Below are positions 21,791-32,408 of a DNA stretch of 64,000 bases, piece after piece. The notes below the pieces were generated by a model, which made no database searches, had not been told where the DNA came from, and saw nothing but the letters and a program-made list of their open reading frames with translations. Where the stretch lies: positions 2,535,001 to 2,599,000 of the forward strand of contig NC_014248.1 of NCBI RefSeq assembly GCF_000196515.1, in the 5' to 3' direction. A program made the position numbers and the translations under genes. Within the stretch, counting starts at the first letter, position 1. The number at the start of each line of letters is the position of its first letter. This stretch comes from 'Nostoc azollae' 0708. GTDB lineage: Bacteria > Cyanobacteriota > Cyanobacteriia > Cyanobacteriales > Nostocaceae.

Positions 21791-23041
21791 GATTAGGGAA
21801 AATCCCTATGTGTAATACTTGATAGAAATGTCAGCGTATAGTAACAAAGCTCCATTTGATGCTTCCATGCTAGTTCACTTCTGAGGAGGAATAGATATGA
21901 AATTAGTCAACAAATTGAAGCAAAAAATTGTTAAATAGGGGTTAGAAATAAAAGAGGAGGAAGTAAACTCAAAAAACTTATAAATAGAAGATTCAGAAAG
22001 GGAGCCGACCAATGGGTGGAAATTAATATTAGATGCCAGTTGTGCACCAGCAGATATCAGTTATCGAACAGACTTAGGATCATTAATTCAAGCAAGAAAG
22101 CAAACATAAAAAACTATAGATACATTATATAACTCCCTGGAAGTTAAAAACACAAACAAACCGAGAACCTACAGGAATATAGCGATAAAAAATCATTCAT
22201 TAGTAGCTAAAAAAAGAAAACAACCTTTAAAAAAAGAAGCAATGCTATCAAAAGGCAACTGCAATATATCAAAAGATACTTAGCTCACATTCAGCAACTA
22301 ATAGATTTGGGTGCGTCACTCGTAAAACTGAGTAATAGGCAATATAAAATATTGCTAGTAGTAGCAGAAGTTTATCGTGAACAACTGTGCTTATATGAAA
22401 ATATAAAACAGAGTATAGAAGACCGGATTGTCAGTTTAAGTCAACCACACATTCGTCCAGTTCTCCGTGGAAAAGTAGGAACAGTCGTAGAGTTTGGGGT
22501 GAAGTTTTCAGCTCTTTGTTTTGACGGCTATGTATTTTTAGACCGCATAAGTTGGGATGGTTTTAACGCATCAGGAGACTTAAAATCACAAATTGAAGCA
22601 TTCAAAAGCTACATGGGGTCTTATCCTGAATCAGTTGATGTTGATAAAATTTATCGGCATAGAGACAACCGTGCTTGGTATAAAGAAAGAAGTATTAGAG
22701 TCGGTGGTCTTCCTTTGGGAACACCACCTAAAAATGTCAGTAAAGAAAAAAAGAAACAAGCTTTAAAGGACGAGAGAGTTCGTAACTGTATTGAGGGTAA
22801 GTTCGGACAAACTAAACGAAGATTTAGCCTTGGGACAGTGATGGCTAAACTTTCTCATACTTCTTTAACTACAATTGTTATTTCTTTTTTAGTTATGAAT
22901 GTTTCTACTATTTTGTTACGGCTTTTCTGTGTCTTTTTATGGCAATTTTTCAAAACCACATCTTTTTTCACTTCTTCTATTAATAAAAGTTATGTCTTGG
23001 ATAGTCGCAGCCCACAAAAATTTATATTTCTCCCTGTCTGA
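21790..23041 (+). pseudogene. IS5-family transposase, 5'-truncated
   Basis: Reading through stops: IRENPYV stop YLIEMSAYSNKAPFDASMLVHF (the DUF772 N-terminal region of IS5-group DDE transposases), a stop and frame change near 21880, MKLVNKLKQKIVK, NGWKLILDASCAPADISY with a catalytic Asp, then a long open part from 22307 (IDLGASL, RGKVGTVVEFGVKFS, LDRISWDGFN, CIEGKFGQTKRRFSLG with the catalytic Glu) to the end at 23041. The first part of the gene is missing where it meets the antiporter remnant. Confidence 0.75.
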
Positions 23042-23082
23042 CTATTTAGTCGATTCTTCTCTTGCCTTTTCATGACTTTTTC

Positions 23083-23365
23083 ACCAAACCCTAAATAGTT
23101 TTAATCAATCTACGAATAATGATATTCAAAAAGATACTTTCCACCTAATACCTTATCTGCAAGAATATCGTTGCTTATTAATTTTAGATGGATTAGATGC
23201 TGTATTATCAAATTCAGAATTAACTAAATTCATTCAACAACTAAGCCTTCATCCTCATCAAAGCTGCATGATCACTACCAGCAGAGAAAAACAAGATCCT
23301 CTGGAAGTCAATACAAAAACTGTATGTAGTCTGACATTAAATGGTTTAGCAAAAATAGACTTTTA
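23083..23365 (+). pseudogene. NB-ARC/STAND ATPase fragment
   Basis: An open stretch of about 85 codons without a start: FHLIPYLQEYRCLLILDGLD AV..., with CLLILDGLDAVL resembling Walker B of NB-ARC/STAND ATPases, followed by SCMITTSREK (sensor-like) and a leucine-rich LTLNGLAKIDF ending in TAA. In cyanobacteria such proteins usually carry WD40 or TPR repeats; both ends are missing here, the 3' end being cut by the IS66-like copy B. Confidence 0.5.
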
Positions 23366-23367
23366 AT

Positions 23368-24892
23368 GTAAGGAGTCAGGTCTAAGGAAGAGGGATTAAA
23401 AAAGGTGTATGGAAAGCAGAGTGAACCATGGCTTTTATAGGTTGGTCAAAAAACTCAATTAGAGAAAGTGCTTGACGGCGACAAGTTTGTATAACGGTCA
23501 ATAAATTGGCAGGATGTTGGAAGAGCTCCAGAGAAAGAGAACCACCACAGACTTTTCCTTGTGTCAGTGCTAAACCTAACCTTGGTTCAGCTAAATTATG
23601 ATCAAGGTCTATTGCCTAAGGAAGGTAAAAGTTTACCAGGTTCCCCTGGGGCTTGATCAATGAATGAATGGAAGATTCAACTTTTGGTTGAAACTAGGAT
23701 GGCCAAGTCAAGAATTCATGAAGGTTTTGGGTTTGTTGGAATAAAGGGTAGTTTTTAAAACCTTCATCTTAAAACCTTCATCTATGAGGTCGATGAATTT
23801 TGTGCCAATTTCTTGGTGATTGAAGCCAGGAATCTTGATTAGTGTCTTGAAGTGACGGGGTAGGGTAGATGTGCCTGACATTTCTGTTGAGCTGTGACCG
23901 CATAACCGTTATAGGCAGTAAAGTCATCAGAACTGAGTACACCAGAGTAACTTGAACCCACAATGGATTCTAACTCACGAGGACAAGGAGTATCAGACCC
24001 ATGAAATCAAGGGAAGTCACTATTGGCAAAAATCCATAACCATTGTTTCACCCCTTTGACTACCCAGGGTGTTTGATCCCCAAGGATATGAGGCTGGGTT
24101 TGTTTTATCCACTGTTTGAGGCTATGAATACTTTGAGCCACTGGACCATCTATTCCTTCATTGGTACCTACTAATGTTCCCAGTCCAATTTCTATTTGAC
24201 CCAGTGCCCCACAACAAGAAGTATTCTTTTTCATAGGGTCAATGACCCTAGTTATTGATCCATCCCAAAAAAGCTTGTCCTGTGATTCCTATATTTTGTC
24301 CCAGTACTATCTCTGGCGACCAGTGTGCCCTTTGTGTTTCCCCACACACACTGCAAATCTACGTATATCTTTCATATTCTACTATTTGGATTGGCCTGTG
24401 CACCAACTCCCCGACTTGTTGTGTTTCCACTTTTATTGGTTCGCCAAATAATTCCCCCTAACCTCACCATCCACAGACTTGCCGTCCCACTATCTCAAAT
24501 CTATTCTATCTACTCCACCAAACACCTTTCTCCTTTTTCCCCTATGCCCTGGTTGTCCTCCTGGTTTCCGTTTTCGTGTCTGGTTTTCTTCTGGTTTCTC
24601 TTCTTATTTGTTCTCGGTTTCCTTGAGGATGTCTCCCGATGGTGGTTTGGATAATGTTATGGTCTCTAAATCCCTACTGACTTTGAGTTTCTCTATTTCT
24701 TTTTCCAGTTCTACTACTCTATTTGTTAGCTTCTCTATACTTTTCCCCTGGTCAATAATGATTTCTACCAGTTGCTGTGTTCCCAACTGCTTCAATATCT
24801 CTCTGTCTAGTTTTGGTGGCAGCTTCTTTTCCATAACTTCTATATTCTGCCTCACCTATCACACTTGTCAATACCCCACCACCTGAATTCCC
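23368..24892 (-). mobile_element. IS66-like element, copy B (left arm of large inverted repeat)
   Basis: Left end gtaaggagtcaggt; the right end stops at cctgaat and then passes directly into IS5-type sequence (tccccagtttactcac). Minus-strand transposase remnant with MEKKLPPKLDREILKQLG, SIEKLTNRVVELEKEIEKLK, VGSSYSGVLSSDDFTAYN and the same stops as copies A, C and D. It is nearly identical to copy C in opposite orientation. Confidence 0.8.
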
Positions 24893-25138
24893 CAGTTTAC
24901 TCACAAGTAATTCTTACTATTTGTGGTTTAGTCACATTAGGAATTGGTTCATTAGTTTTTCCCATTTCATAAATCTTATGGATATGAGGTCAGTTATGAA
25001 TTATTCATCAACATCTTCATGGATAGTTCCTATCAGTTACTATTCCCAACCCTGATTCTTTCCTTGGCTCTTTCCTAATCTTAACACTATGGAAAGCCAG
25101 ACACAGACTCCTTTCTAAATTTTCCGACCCCTCTATTA
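23369..25138. repeat. Left arm of a 1.77-kb inverted repeat
   Basis: The whole segment recurs as reverse complement at 26578-28346 with only a few differences seen by eye (for example tttgatcccc here against the complement of tttcatcccc there). It comprises IS66-like copy B plus about 245 bases of the 3' end of an IS5-type element. The arms flank a 1.44-kb spacer with a decayed restriction-modification pair. Confidence 0.85.
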
Positions 25139-25593
25139 CCATTACGGCGTAAAATTTCTCGTAAGCCGTAGCTCGTTGATAATCCTCAGTGCATTTCTTA
25201 TCTACAAACACAACATTCTAGAAATTTAAATTTGCAGTATGAGAAGTATGCTCATTAGTTTTCTCATAGGGAAATATTAATAGATAATAAGCTAAACCAT
25301 AAACTTCCATAAACTTTTTTATTAGCATTTATAAACTGAGATTAAGACTGTGGTTATCGGATCAATGTTACTTTTAAATCAACTTCTAAATCAGGAAAAT
25401 CTATTCTTAATGCTGCACTACCAAGGCTGTAATCATATGTTGTAGATAAATATTAATTAAAAGTAGATTCAACGTAAGTTCCTACAGCTTTACCATCTGT
25501 AAGCCCATACAGATTATGAATTGGTGTTGCACTCAGTTTTACACAAAAACTAAGTGCGGTGGTTTTTAGGGATTTGAGCGTTAGTAATTCCAT
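25139..25593 (-). pseudogene. Type II restriction endonuclease, decayed (probable)
   Basis: Just 25 bases downstream of the methyltransferase remnant. The reading MELLTLKSLKTTALSFCVKL, HNLYGLTDGKAVGTYVEST, GSAALRIDFPDLEVDLKVT then, after stops, YLLIFPYEKTNEHT, and VVFVDKKCTEDYQRATAYEK. The (A)IDFPDLEVDLKVTxIRxPQS block recalls the PD-(D/E)xK-type core of cyanobacterial restriction enzymes that accompany C5 methyltransferases (family memory, not a search). There are TAA stops after STFN and LIR, a TAG after LNF and a frame change near 25300; the 3' part is cut by the inverted-repeat arm. Confidence 0.5.
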
Positions 25594-25618
25594 GTTTTTA
25601 AATAGCTAGACTTAATTG

Positions 25619-26582
25619 CTACCAATTAGTTTTAGTAAACTCAATATTTTTTCTACCAATCCTTAGACAGACCCATTCTACACAAGCAGGAACTATAGCA
25701 TTGCCAAGCAAAGCATATTGATCATAAATTTTTGCTTCTCTACACCAATCATCAGGAAAACCCATTAAGCCAGGATATTCAACATTAGTTAAACGTCGAA
25801 ATTTATCACCTACTTTATAGCATTCATAGTGTCTTGAGCTGGAAGCAGTTAATTTTGATGCAATGCCGTTAATTCCAAATATTGTATAACCTAGTCTTGA
25901 ACCTCCATCCTGATTATATAATAATTCCACACCCTGACAACAACGATTGACGGGTTTACTTTGTTTGATCCGTTATAAGCTATCTTTTGTAAATTCAAAC
26001 TGAGTATCTACTATTTGTTAATCTTCCAAAATATCTTTTAGTAGCTTTCTAGGTTTAATCTAAGGTAAGAAAGACAGATTTCGATTTAACATCTTATTTT
26101 TATAGGTAATTCCCCAATTACAGTTATTCCCTTTACTCGCAGATATTGGCAACATATATTTTATGAATGTTTCTATATCATATAAGTCAGTTCAGTCCTC
26201 TTTTCCTAAGGAAACAGATGTATTTTCTAAGAGGTGATAATTTATATTCGTATAATTTAATTTAGTACCACAAATAAAAATTCTATGTCTATATTGAGGA
26301 ATACCAAAACTAATAGGATTAATAATTCTTCATTCAATCCAATAATCTAATTCAGATAGATAATTTAAAATAACTCGGAAATGATAGCCATTTTCCATGG
26401 TCACAAGTCTTTTGACATTTTCTAAAAAGAAATCCTGTGGTTGTTTCCCATCTATACTTTCTAGAATACGTTCAAATAATGTACCCGTCACACTATCTCT
26501 AATTACGAGTTTTTGCCTGCAGGAATAAATGGTTTGCAAGGGAAACCACCAGTTAGAACATGATAATTAGGTCTATCTAATA
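25619..26582 (-). pseudogene. C5 cytosine DNA methyltransferase, decayed and 5'-truncated
   Basis: Recognisable motifs along the minus strand: GGFPCKPF (motif IV with the catalytic Cys) near 26545, FFLENVKRLV (motif VI, ENV) near 26430, SFGIPQYRHRIFICG (motif VIII, QxRxR-like) near 26300, and near the end RRLTNVEYPGLMGFPDDW (motif IX region) and LLGNAIVP (motif X). Motif I and the start are missing because the inverted-repeat arm begins at 26578. Stops occur within PAGKNS, after DYWIE, after KED and elsewhere. It would have methylated cytosine as the protective half of a type II system with the neighbouring endonuclease remnant. Confidence 0.75.
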
Positions 26583-28346
26583 GAGAGGTCGGAAAATTTA
26601 GAAAGGAGTCTGTGTCTGGCTTTCCATAGTGTTAAGATTAGGAAAGAGCCAAGGAAAGAATCAGGGTTGGGAATAGTAACTGATAGGAACTATCCATGAA
26701 GATGTTGATGAATAATTCATAACTGACCTCATATCCATAAGATTTATGAAATGGGAAAAACTAATGAACCAATTCCTAATGTGACTAAACCACAAATAGT
26801 AAGAATTACTTGTGAGTAAACTGGGGAATTCAGGTGGTGGGGTATTGACAAGTGTGATAGGTGAGGCAGAATATAGAAGTTATGGAAAAGAAGCTGCCAC
26901 CAAAACTAGACAGAGAGATATTGAAGCAGTTGGGAACACAGCAACTGGTAGAAATCATTATTGACCAGGGGAAAAGTATAGAGAAGCTAACAAATAGAGT
27001 AGTAGAACTGGAAAAAGAAATAGAGAAACTCAAAGTCAGTAGGGATTTAGAGACCATAACATTATCCAAACCACCATCGGGAGACATCCTCAAGGAAACC
27101 GAGAACAAATAAGAAGAGAAACCAGAAGAAAACCAGACACGAAAACGGAAACCAGGAGGACAACCAGGGCATAGGGGAAAAAGGAGAAAGGTGTTTGGTG
27201 GAGTAGATAGAATAGATTTGAGATAGTGGGACGGCAAGTCTGTGGATGGTGAGGTTAGGGGGAATTATTTGGCGAACCAATAAAAGTGGAAACACAACAA
27301 GTCGGGGAGTTGGTGCACAGGCCAATCCAAATAGTAGAATATGAAAGATATACGTAGATTTGCAGTGTGTGTGGGGAAACACAAAGGGCACACTGGTCGC
27401 CAGAGATAGTACTGGGACAAAATATAGGAATCACAGGACAAGCTTTTTTGGGATGGATCAATAACTAGGGTCATTGACCCTATGAAAAAGAATACTTCTT
27501 GTTGTGGGCACTGGGTCAAATAGAAATTGGACTGGGAACATTAGTAGGTACCAATGAAGGAATAGATGGTCCAGTGGCTCAAAGTATTCATAGCCTCAAA
27601 CAGTGGATAAAACAAACCCAGCCTCATATCCTTGGGGATGAAACACCCTGGGTAGTCAAAGGGGTGAAACAATGGTTATGGATTTTTGCCAATAGTGACT
27701 TCCCTTGATTTCATGGGTCTGATACTCCTTGTCCTGGCGAATTAGAATCCATTGTGGGTTCAAGTTACTCTGGTGTACTCAGTTCTGATGACTTTACTGC
27801 CTATAACGGTTATGCGGTCACAGCTCAACAGAAATGTCAGGCACATCTACCCTACCCCGTCACTTCAAGACACTAATCAAGATTCCTGGCTTCAATCACC
27901 AAGAAATTGGCACAAAATTCATCGACCTCATAGATGAAGGTTTTAAGATGAAGGTTTTAAAAACTACCCTTTATTCCAACAAACCCAAAACCTTCATGAA
28001 TTCTTGACTTGGCCATCCTAGTTTCAACCAAAAGTTGAATCTTCCATTCATTCATTGATCAAGCCCCAGGGGAACCTGGTAAACTTTTACCTTCCTTAGG
28101 CAATAGACCTTGATCATAATTTAGCTGAACCAAGGTTAGGTTTAGCACTGACACAAGGAAAAGTCTGTGGTGGTTCTCTTTCTCTGGAGCTATTCCAACA
28201 TCCTGCCAATTTATTGACCGTTATACAAACTTGTCGCCGTCAAGCACTTTCTCTAATTGAGTTTTTTGACCAACCTATGAAAGCCATGGTTCACTCTGCT
28301 TTCCATACACCTTCTTTAATCCCTCTTCCTTAGACCTGAATCCTTA
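26578..28346. repeat. Right arm of the 1.77-kb inverted repeat
   Basis: Reverse complement of 23369-25138. It begins taatagagaggtcgg, the end of an IS5-type element, and ends within the right terminal repeat of IS66-like copy C (cctgaatccttat). Confidence 0.85.
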
Positions 28347-28970
28347 TATCTGACTAAACCACAAATAGTAAGAATTACTTGTGAGTAAATTGGGGAATTC
28401 AGGGGAAATCTTTGTTGAGGTACCCGGAATATTTTTACAAGTCTAATGACCTGTTCAACAAAAATACCCCTGGTGGACAACTCTTTGTTTCCTGCCTTTT
28501 GTTCTGAGTCGCCATAGCATAATCGCTATCATATTTTTCTACCTGTTCAAAGAGACTAGCAGGGAACACATTTCGTAATATCTCTAGCCAGTAATGAAAT
28601 GTGTCCTTTGCTTCCGTTTTCCATATACCGAAATGCAAACCTAAAACCTCAAATGTTGGCATTTTCCTCCAATAGAATAAGTATAGACATAGCTCTTCTT
28701 TTTTCTTTTATCTCTAGTTTCCGTTTCCCCCCTCCTCCTTTCTGATTTATACCTATCTTTTTACTTTCTATGTCACCTTGAAGTTTTTTATGCTACATTT
28801 CACATTGGGCTAACAAGTCTTGAAACTGATAGTTAATTATTCCCAGTATTTGTTTTCTACGATGTGGATATTCTTGAATATAGTTAATTTAGTGGATTTT
28901 TCCTTTTCCTACACCCTCAAAATTCCCTTCTACCATTTTTTCACACCAAGTTAATTTTCCTGATAGGTCT
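26584..28970 (-). mobile_element. IS5-type (DDE_Tnp_4) element remnant interrupted by IS66 copy C
   Basis: Left end agaggtcggaaaattta, right end ttaattttcctgataggtct (imperfect inverted repeats, as in the copy at 41698-42779). Minus-strand transposase pieces: MVEGNFEGVGKGKIH and YQFQDLLAQ from 28940, QGDIESKKIGINQKGGGGK, MPTFEVLGLHFGIWKTEAKD at 28662, and the very C-terminus VILTICGLVTLGIGSLVFPIS at 26830-26755. The central catalytic part is deleted and IS66-like copy C sits in between. A 53-base stretch (26782-26834) is repeated directly after the IS66 copy (28351-28403). Confidence 0.65.
26829..28347 (+). mobile_element. IS66-like element, copy C (right arm)
   Basis: Same element as copy B in opposite orientation; transposase reads on the plus strand from MEKKLPPKLDREILKQLG at 26882 through GSSYSGVLSSDDFTAYN near 27780. 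Shared lesions: a TAG and a TGA in WINN-stop-GH-stop-PYEK near 27465 and a frameshift at QAHLPYPV near 27850. The right end cctgaatccttat resembles the normal terminal repeat, the left end is fused to IS5-type sequence at ggggaattcagg. Confidence 0.8.
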
Positions 28971-28989
28971 ATTTACTCCAGTAACTTGC

Positions 28990-29930
28990 TGTGTAGCTGG
29001 CTTTAGCCATCCAACAGGCAGAACTTTATCAAAATCTGCAAACTCTCAATACATCTCTAGAGCAGAAAGTTCAAAAACGAACAGATGAACTGCAAGCTAG
29101 TGAAGGAAGATTCCGAGCGATTCTCGATAACTCTTTTCAACTTACCGGACTGCTGACAATCGAAGGAATTGTACTGGAGGCCAACCAGACAGCTTTAACT
29201 TTTGGTGGACTGCAACTGGAGGATGTGGTAACTAGACCATTCGGGGAAACCTATTGGTGGAAAATTTCCCAGTCAACTCAGGACAGCTTAAGACCAGCTA
29301 TCGCACGTGCAGCCCAAGGTGAATTTATTCGCTACGAAGTACATTTGGGTGCAGGAAATCAAATCGCCACCATAGACTTTTCTATTCGTCCTCTCAAAAA
29401 TGAATTCAGTGGTGTGAAAATGCTGGATTGACAGGGCAAGAAGCCGCAGGATGGGGACACCTAACCCACGGCAGAACTGCAATAAAGCAAAGAACGCTTC
29501 CGTAATCTTAATTTTCCTGGAGTAATGTATCAACATATTCCTTATCCTGAGGCCTGCCATGAATTTGTATATAATATTAGACCTCTTGTGAAATTGTTTC
29601 TATGGTATGATAGATACTTTGAGATTTTATCTATTTTTGGTGTTCTTTACGAGCGCTAATTCAAACATAACCGTGTAACTCTAACCTTTTGGGTAAAACA
29701 AATACGGCATGCCATTATAACATAAAATTAATTCTGCAAGAGGTCTATTAGCGATCACAGTCGAGAACTTTTTGAAGTAGAACCAGTAACCATTCAACAA
29801 GATACAAATACCTTATTTGACTTGATCCACCCAGAGGATTTGCCCTCAGTACAAGAGTTGATCACTCGTTCAGCAGATTCCTTACAGCAATGGTCATGAT
29901 TATATCAAGTCAGTGCCGAAACTACTAAAA
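28990..29930 (+). pseudogene. PAS-domain sensor protein fragment with MITE insertion
   Basis: Plus-strand reading: QAELYQNLQTLNTSLEQKVQ (coiled coil), KRTDELQASEGRFRAILDNS and LEANQTALTFGGLQLEDVV (PAS core), YWWKISQSTQDSLRPAIARA, then stops near 29430, a second PAS with RFRNLNFPGVMYQHIPYPEA, the 168-base MITE (29579-29746), and DHSRELFEVEPVTIQQDTNT, LFDLIHPEDLPSVQEL (end of PAS 2), finishing after QQWS. No kinase domain remains. Such modules belong to large sensor kinases; both ends are lost, the 5' side at the IS5-type element. Confidence 0.7.
29579..29746. repeat. 168-base MITE, copy 2, in PAS sensor remnant
   Basis: Ends agacctcttgtgaaattg and attctgcaagaggtct; flanked by the direct repeat ATT (29576-29578 and 29747-29749). 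Same family as 20961-21130. Confidence 0.75.
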
Positions 29931-30000
29931 ATAAGCAAAAATAATATTTAACCAAGAGTATTACTGGATTTTGTGATTCGTTTACTTTGTTACCCAAAAA

Positions 30001-30383
30001 TAGTAATCCTCTCTAAGAGGGTGTTTGAAAAGTTGGAAAATATATAATTAATTTGTCATTCTGTATTCCTTGGGGATACTGCGTGAACGCGAAGCGTGCC
30101 GGAGGCTCTAGAATCTAGGGTTTGAGCGATTAATCTGAGATGCTTCACTGCGATACTTACTCCGTAGAAGGCAGGCTACATCACATTGGTGACAAGTTAA
30201 GGCTGAAAGTGTTTTATCAAGATCCTTTTGGACCCAAATAGGCTTTATTGGAAAAATTTATTGGGTGGGTGTCTCTTAAAAAGAGACTAGTTAATATTAA
30301 AATAAAATTACACTTTCGCAACAAAAGTATCAAAAAAAAATATCTACATTAGTAATAGCTCTAAATATCCTTCCAGAAAGCAA
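30001..30383. other. Spacer with interspersed repeat upstream of the protease gene
   Basis: Holds the repeat gatactgcgtgaacgcgaag...gtgccggaggctctag (30075-30113), which recurs with changes at 52434-52478, and a related block ending ggcaggctaca (30171-30180). These are interspersed repeats common in Nostoc-type genomes. The last 100 bases should carry the promoter of the protease gene; no operator is recognised. Confidence 0.5.
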
Positions 30384-31631
30384 ATGTCAAACCAAAAAAA
30401 AGACCAAGATAACCTTTTACCAAAAAGCCATGATAATGCACCTTGGAAAAAAGCAGCGGCCTCTTTATCTTTGGTATTACTAGGATCAGGGATGACCTTA
30501 GCAGGTGGGTATTTAGCTGGAAACCAACAGCAGGTATCTGACACTGCATCAAAACTAGCAGTGAGTCGAGTCAATGCGGCTCCCCCGTTACCAGCAAATA
30601 CTGATCCTAATTTTATTACTCAGGTTGTCCAAAAAGTTGGGCCTGCGGTGGTGCGAATTAATTCCTCCCGCACTGTTCAAAGCAAGTTACCGGAAGAATT
30701 TAATGACCCATTTTTTCGCCACTTTTTTGGGTCACAACTACCATCTCAGGAGAGAAATCGGGTAGAAAGGGGTACTGGGTCAGGTTTTATTCTCAGTGCT
30801 GATGGTCGAATTATTACCAATGCTCATGTGGTTAATGGCGCGGATACGGTGAGTGTCACCCTTAAAGATGGACGCACTTTTCAAGGTAAAGTGGTAGGGA
30901 AAGATGAATTAACTGATGTGGCGGTGGTGAAAATTCAGGCGAATAATTTACCAACAGTGACTTTGGGTAATTCTGACCAATTACAACCGGGACAATGGGC
31001 GATCGCAATTGGTAATCCCCTTGGTTTAGATAATACAGTAACTACAGGCATTATCAGCGCCACCGGACGATCTAGCAATCAAGTTGGTGTTCCCGATAAG
31101 CGAGTTGAATTTATTCAAACCGACGCAGCAATCAACCCTGGTAACTCAGGTGGTCCTTTGCTGAATGCGCGAGGGGAAGTGGTTGGTATGAATACAGCTA
31201 TTATTCAAGGGGCGCAAGGCTTGGGATTTTCCATTCCCATCAACACAGCACAACGAATTTCTAATCAACTGATCACAACAGGTAAAGCTCAACATCCATA
31301 TTTGGGAATTCAAATGGTAGCTTTAACACCTGAGTTGAAGCAACGCATTAACTCAGATCCCAACAGTGGTTTAACTGTCAATGAAAATAATGGTGTGTTG
31401 ATAGTCAAAGTGATGGCTAATTCACCAGCGGCTAAAGCGGGACTACGCGCAGGAGATGTTATCCAAATGGTGAATAATCAAACAGTTACAGATCCAGCTG
31501 ATATACAAAGAGCAGTGGAAAAAACTCAAGTTGGAGCAGATTTGCGCCTAGACATACGTCGTAATGGCAGCAGTATGAATCTATCTGTTAAAACTGGTAC
31601 TTTTCCCACTCAAGACCAAAATCAGTCATAG
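30384..31631 (+). CDS. Deg/HtrA-family serine protease with PDZ domain (HhoA/HhoB/HtrA group)
   Basis: Periplasmic or thylakoid-lumen protease and chaperone for damaged envelope proteins. After a basic start there is one membrane anchor or signal segment (AAASLSLVLLGSGMTLAGGY, 25-43). The catalytic triad is complete: His148 in ITNAHVV, Asp178 in ELTDVAVV and Ser255 in NPGNSGGPLL. One PDZ domain follows (about 305-400: HPYLGIQM, GVLIVKVMANSPAAKAGLRAGDVI). With 415 residues and one PDZ it fits the cyanobacterial HhoA/HhoB/HtrA group; which of the three cannot be told by eye. The gene is intact. Confidence 0.9.
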   Translation: MSNQKKDQDNLLPKSHDNAPWKKAAASLSLVLLGSGMTLAGGYLAGNQQQVSDTASKLAVSRVNAAPPLPANTDPNFITQVVQKVGPAVVRINSSRTVQSKLPEEFNDPFFRHFFGSQLPSQERNRVERGTGSGFILSADGRIITNAHVVNGADTVSVTLKDGRTFQGKVVGKDELTDVAVVKIQANNLPTVTLGNSDQLQPGQWAIAIGNPLGLDNTVTTGIISATGRSSNQVGVPDKRVEFIQTDAAINPGNSGGPLLNARGEVVGMNTAIIQGAQGLGFSIPINTAQRISNQLITTGKAQHPYLGIQMVALTPELKQRINSDPNSGLTVNENNGVLIVKVMANSPAAKAGLRAGDVIQMVNNQTVTDPADIQRAVEKTQVGADLRLDIRRNGSSMNLSVKTGTFPTQDQNQS

Positions 31632-31673
31632 AGATAGTAATTCAGGAGTTCAGGAAGAAGAAATTAATTTTTC

Positions 31674-31700
31674 TTCCCTGTTCCCTGTTCCCTGTTCCCT
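31674..31700. repeat. TTCCCTG heptamer tandem repeat
   Basis: Three perfect TTCCCTG units plus a partial fourth, a short tandemly repeated repetitive (STRR) sequence as known in heterocystous cyanobacteria. It lies between convergent genes. Confidence 0.7.
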
Positions 31701-31977
31701 ATAAACTGAGACAATAGGAAATAGTAACTGCAAACATTGCCAACAGTACAGGAATCGCTGTAATCAAATCCAATTTGCGATCTTTCAGGATTTTGAAGCA
31801 AGATATAGGAATAATTAAAGGCCAGAAAATAGTAGTTATTAAGGCCATAACAAAAGATAAAAATTTATCTTCCGCAGTAGATGCTGGATGACGCAGGGAA
31901 AACCGTAACCAATTGGTAAAAAAATAACAAGTCATTAACAGATAACTAATCACTAAAGTCAATTGTATCTGATTCAC
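31699..31977 (-). CDS. Small membrane protein, unknown
   Basis: 92 residues with three hydrophobic stretches (about 3-22, 39-60 and 70-90) separated by charged loops (RHPASTAEDK, KDRKLD), so likely a three-helix membrane protein. The start is a GTG at 31977 with AAGGAG 8 bases upstream. No family recognised. It is convergent with the protease gene. Confidence 0.6.
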   Translation of the reverse strand: MNQIQLTLVISYLLMTCYFFTNWLRFSLRHPASTAEDKFLSFVMALITTIFWPLIIPISCFKILKDRKLDLITAIPVLLAMFAVTISYCLSL

Positions 31978-32408
31978 TTGTTCTACTCCTTAGATTGTGT
32001 GAGATCCAGCGAAAATTTCTGTATTAAGGTTATTAGTATATTTTGAGCAGTGGAGATGCATAAGTTTGCAAATAGACTTTGTTTTTTAATCACTTTGATG
32101 CTAACTATACAACATTTCTCCCTAAAATCAATATTAATCGCATACTAAAAACACTTTAAACAGGATTATTACTGAAATAGATTACCCAAATAATAAGCAT
32201 ACTAATTATACCTAGAAATTTTAATTAACTATTCTCACATTGAGATAGCACACATCACAGATAAGTGGCAAATAAAATGCTACATTTATTGCTTTCTCTA
32301 TTGCTTTGGTGATTGGTCATTGGTAATTAGTTGCTCTTTCCTGGTTGGTGAGCCTACGATGTTCTGAGCTTGTCGCAGGGTCAAATTACTGCCTGCCGCC
32401 ATGGAATT
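31978..32408. other. Non-coding spacer
   Basis: AT-rich; contains no supported gene. An open stretch opposite the LabA-like gene start region is a shadow. The upstream region of the small membrane protein lies at its left edge. Confidence 0.4.

Noticed and set aside
24242-24886. Open frames on the strand opposite the IS66 transposase (for example IHPKKACPVIP and LSSWFPFSC readings)
   Set aside because: They recur antisense in all four IS66 copies and have no start signals; they are shadows of the transposase.
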